Positions 61,635 through 64,000 of a stretch of DNA of 64,000 bases are shown here, piece after piece. The notes beneath the pieces are model-generated. The model did no database searches, was not told the origin of the DNA, and saw only the letters and a list, made by a program, of their open reading frames with translations. This stretch comes from Hepsetus odoe (Eukaryota; Chordata; Actinopteri; Characiformes; Hepsetidae). Within the stretch, counting starts at the first letter, position 1. Every line of letters starts with the position of its first letter. The position numbers were made by a program, and so were the translations under genes. Location: assembly GCA_017165825.1 (NCBI GenBank), contig CM029386.1, forward strand, positions 10,872,780-10,936,779, written 5' to 3'.

Positions 61635-62000
61635 ACTTACTTCTCCGTACTTTCAAAACGTGCGGACTGCGCAGTTTAAACCCGCCCGAAGTTTCACATA
61701 TTCGCTCAGTCTCCCAGCTCCTGTCCCCCTGTCCCACTGTCCTCCTGTCCCCCTGTCCCACTGTCCTCCTCCGCCGCGCTGGCGGCCCGTCTTTACCGGG
61801 CGGCCCAGGAGAGACATCAGGCCGCGTCCCAATACCTTAACAGCGTAGTCGTCCTGTCTGCTCTACGTGTAGTTCTGTTAACTCTACTAGCCGTCCAATC
61901 AGCTCCCCGAAAGTCTGCTGACCTGCTCGGAAAGTCCACGCGTTAGTCAGATTTACCGGTAAAGAGAGCGAGGACGTCGAAACAGAGCAGGCGAGAGCAG
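61635..62000 (-). promoter_or_regulatory. elf1: GC-rich 5' region of elf1 with candidate untranslated exons
   Basis: CpG-rich compared with the flanks. It contains good - strand splice donors at 61640 (GAGAA|GTAAGT) and 61796 (GCCCG|GTAAAG) and a CCAAT motif at 61895-61899. This fits the first untranslated exon(s) and promoter of elf1. Transcript evidence is needed to fix the start. Confidence 0.5.
61718..61765. repeat. exact 24-bp tandem duplication
   Basis: The unit beginning 'ctcctgtccccctgtcccac' (24 bp) occurs twice in a row without a mismatch, within the candidate elf1 first-exon region. Confidence 0.9.
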
Positions 62001-62104
62001 GCCAAGCAGACAGGATAGGAGACTTCATTCACTTATTGGGACACAGCCCAGCACGTTTTTCCACTGACTGGTAAGTGAACTCAGAGAGTAAGAGTCCAAA
62101 TCAA

Positions 62105-62107
<3 letters not shown>

Positions 62108-62154
<47 letters not shown>
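62108..62154. repeat. (CT)n microsatellite
   Basis: About 23 CT units, followed by a short CATC run. Confidence 0.95.
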
Positions 62155-62159
<5 letters not shown>

Positions 62160-62226
62160 CCATCCATCCATCCAGAGTTAAAAATGTGAATGTATTGTAA
62201 TTTCATTCCTTCCTTCTTTCTTACAT

Positions 62227-62266
62227 TCCATCCATCCATCCATCCATCCATCCATCCATCCATCCG
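62227..62266. repeat. (CATC)n microsatellite
   Basis: Ten CATC units. Confidence 0.9.
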
Positions 62267-62289
62267 TGTTCCCTAGGCTTTGAGTGAAT

Positions 62290-63000
62290 TTGGTTAGATC
62301 TCACTCCATAGCTGCTCACTAGATGCGCATCTAGAATATACGTGTAACATAAATGAACAAAATCTGTTTTTATATTTTAAAAAATGCTTTTTCTAATATT
62401 ACACTTAAAAATGGAACCTTCCAGAAGGAAATATGATGTCTGGAAACTGGATGATAATCACACTGATGTGCTAGAAGGTAAATCCTAGCCTGCGCTTCAA
62501 ACAGCACGACTTGAATCTATAAAACCTTGAAATATGGGGGATACACTTCCAGAGAGGGATGGAGGTTGTTAATAGGAGGAAAAAACCTAACAGACATTTG
62601 TAGACATGAAAAGCGGTTCTAGAGGGGTGTTGTTTAAAAAAAATCACGGTTAGTTGTGGATGTTCTTAAATAAAAATGAAAATTCTAAACTTTGAAACTG
62701 CATTTAAACTCTACAAAAATGTAGTGGTTTTAACTACTTAACTGCATATATTTCACTAGAACGACTTGACATTTGTACTGAACATCCCTGTGTTCGTATA
62801 AATAGCCATTACTTAACATTTTACAGAATCTTTTATTTTTAAAAAGTATTTCTCCAATAAAGTTCACTTTCTTGCAAACAGATTTGTGCCAAATCAAGCT
62901 ATCAAGCTGAGTCACATTTGATTCGAGATCACATTTTAGCAAAGAAGGATATAGAGAAGGATTTTCTTTTTTATGGGATAGGTTTAACATTTTTTTGAGG
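62290..63000. other. gene-free stretch
   Basis: AT-rich; no exon or known repeat recognised. The canonical first coding exon of elf1 was looked for here and not found. Confidence 0.45.
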
Positions 63001-63017
63001 ATTATATTGGGAGAAAG

Positions 63018-63152
63018 ATGTTGAGGATTGAGCAGCCAAGAAAGAGTAAAAGAGGAAGACCTAAGAGGAGGTTTATGGACGCGGTGAGAGAGGACATGCA
63101 GGTGTTTGGTTTGAAGGAGGAAGATGCAGAGGACCGGAAGAAATGGAAATAG
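63018..63152 (+). mobile_element. Orphan LINE C-terminal tail
   Basis: A 45-codon open frame ending in TAG encodes a basic peptide with 'KRGRPKRRFMDAVREDMQV' and 'EEDAEDRKKW'. This is like the C-terminal end of fish endonuclease-type LINE polyproteins ('GRPKRR-MD-V-EDM' pattern). No RT is found upstream, so it is a 5'-truncated insertion. Confidence 0.7.
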
Positions 63153-63154
63153 CA

Positions 63155-63660
63155 AAGCATGCGCAGCCTGGTTTTACTGGCTGCAGTGCAATAGCTTTGT
63201 GGCATACTGGATGATGTCACTTTTTTTGCTGTTCGTTTTTGTGCATCAAAATCATTTTCTGTTTTCTCTGGACACACTTTGAAAAATATCTACATTCTGA
63301 CTACATAAACTATTAGCTTCAGAAAATAAAAATGCAGATCTGGGCCAATCCCACCAGACACATAACATGACTGCGGTTTATTACAGAATGGACTGAAGCA
63401 TATCCAGAAGTATTTAAAAATTCTAGCTGTCATTCATTCCAGTTTGTTGACAGGTGGTTGTTTTTCTAGGCTGTTCTGATAGAACAAGGCTCTGTGATCT
63501 CACTCCCACACCCTTTATTACACAACAAACCAAGCAATTCCGAACAGTAACTTTCAAATTTCCTGAAACCAATGAAAAACAGCTCATTAGGTGTCATGCA
63601 AAGAAAGAAAACAAGTAAACACAGAGCATAGAAAACCACTAAATGTGGAATTACAGCCAT
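63155..63660. other. gene-free stretch
   Basis: AT-rich unique DNA; no exon or known repeat recognised. Confidence 0.45.
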
Positions 63661-63663
63661 ATA

Positions 63664-64000
63664 CAGTACTGTGCACAAGTTTTAGGCAGGTGTGAAAAAA
63701 ATGCTGTAAACAAAGAATGCTTTCAGAAATATAAATAATGATTGTTTATTTTTATCAATTTACAAAATGCAAAGTGAGCAAACAAAAGAAAAATCTAAAT
63801 CAAATCAATATTTGGTGTTACTACCTTTTACCTTCAAACCAGCATCAGTTCTTCTAGGTACACTTGCACAAAGTCAGGGATTCTGTAGGATTATTGTTGG
63901 TGTATGATCAACCAGTTTTACCAAACAGGTGCTGATGATCATCAATGTCACACGGAGGAGAAACACAGTCATGTTTGAACAACCTACCAGCCGAGTTCCT
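63664..64000. mobile_element. Tc1/mariner-type element, cut by window end
   Basis: The best preserved left end of the family, 'cagtactgtgcacaagtttt', follows a TA dinucleotide. The interior matches 28073-28513 and then 51020-51573 ('tgatgatcatcaatgtcaca'). The right end is outside the window. Confidence 0.82.

Overview
The window is vertebrate nuclear DNA, most likely from a teleost fish. The genes have several exons with GT-AG introns. Intergenic DNA is AT-rich and carries tRNA-derived SINEs, V-SINE-like elements, Tc1/mariner-type elements and long (CT)n, (GT)n and (AT)n microsatellites. No prokaryotic, organellar or viral gene was recognised.

Four protein genes can be supported. Two lie on the + strand: a delta-2 protocadherin, pcdh8-like (3 coding exons, 14212-17617), followed only about 0.9 kb after its poly(A) signal by chondromodulin, cnmd/lect1 (7 coding exons, 18971-31356). 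Two lie on the - strand: the HSP90 co-chaperone sugt1 (13 coding exons, 53356 down to 35815) and the ETS factor elf1 (five coding exons seen, 61176 down to 58675; the canonical N-terminal coding exons are not visible). cnmd and sugt1 converge. The order SUGT1-CNMD-PCDH8 is the neighbourhood I know from human chromosome 13, so the block looks like conserved synteny and supports calling the protocadherin pcdh8 rather than another delta-2 member.

Layout: 1-13.9 kb has no gene, with SINEs, microsatellites and some repeat-poor stretches that may hold pcdh8 regulatory DNA. 13.9-18.1 kb is pcdh8. 18.9-32 kb is cnmd, with introns holding a 12-bp minisatellite, SINEs and a Tc1-type MITE. 32-35 kb separates the convergent genes and holds a broken LINE (- strand) lying between two diverged direct copies of part of the cnmd 3' UTR. 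35.3-53.4 kb is sugt1, with one 6 kb intron and a cluster of nested SINEs and DNA transposons in its 5' half. 53.5-56 kb holds a dead Tc1 copy and SINEs. 56-62 kb is elf1 and its GC-rich 5' end. 62-64 kb holds microsatellites, an orphan LINE tail and a Tc1-type element cut by the window edge.

The genes are unrelated in mechanism (cell adhesion, a secreted cartilage factor, co-chaperone, transcription factor); their adjacency is ancestral order and not a pathway. No clearly new biological system was found. The observations most worth checking are the duplicated cnmd 3' UTR segment around the LINE, a possible start codon formed across a splice junction in elf1, an odd 3' splice site in sugt1, and a SINE inserted into another SINE with a perfect 7-bp target duplication.
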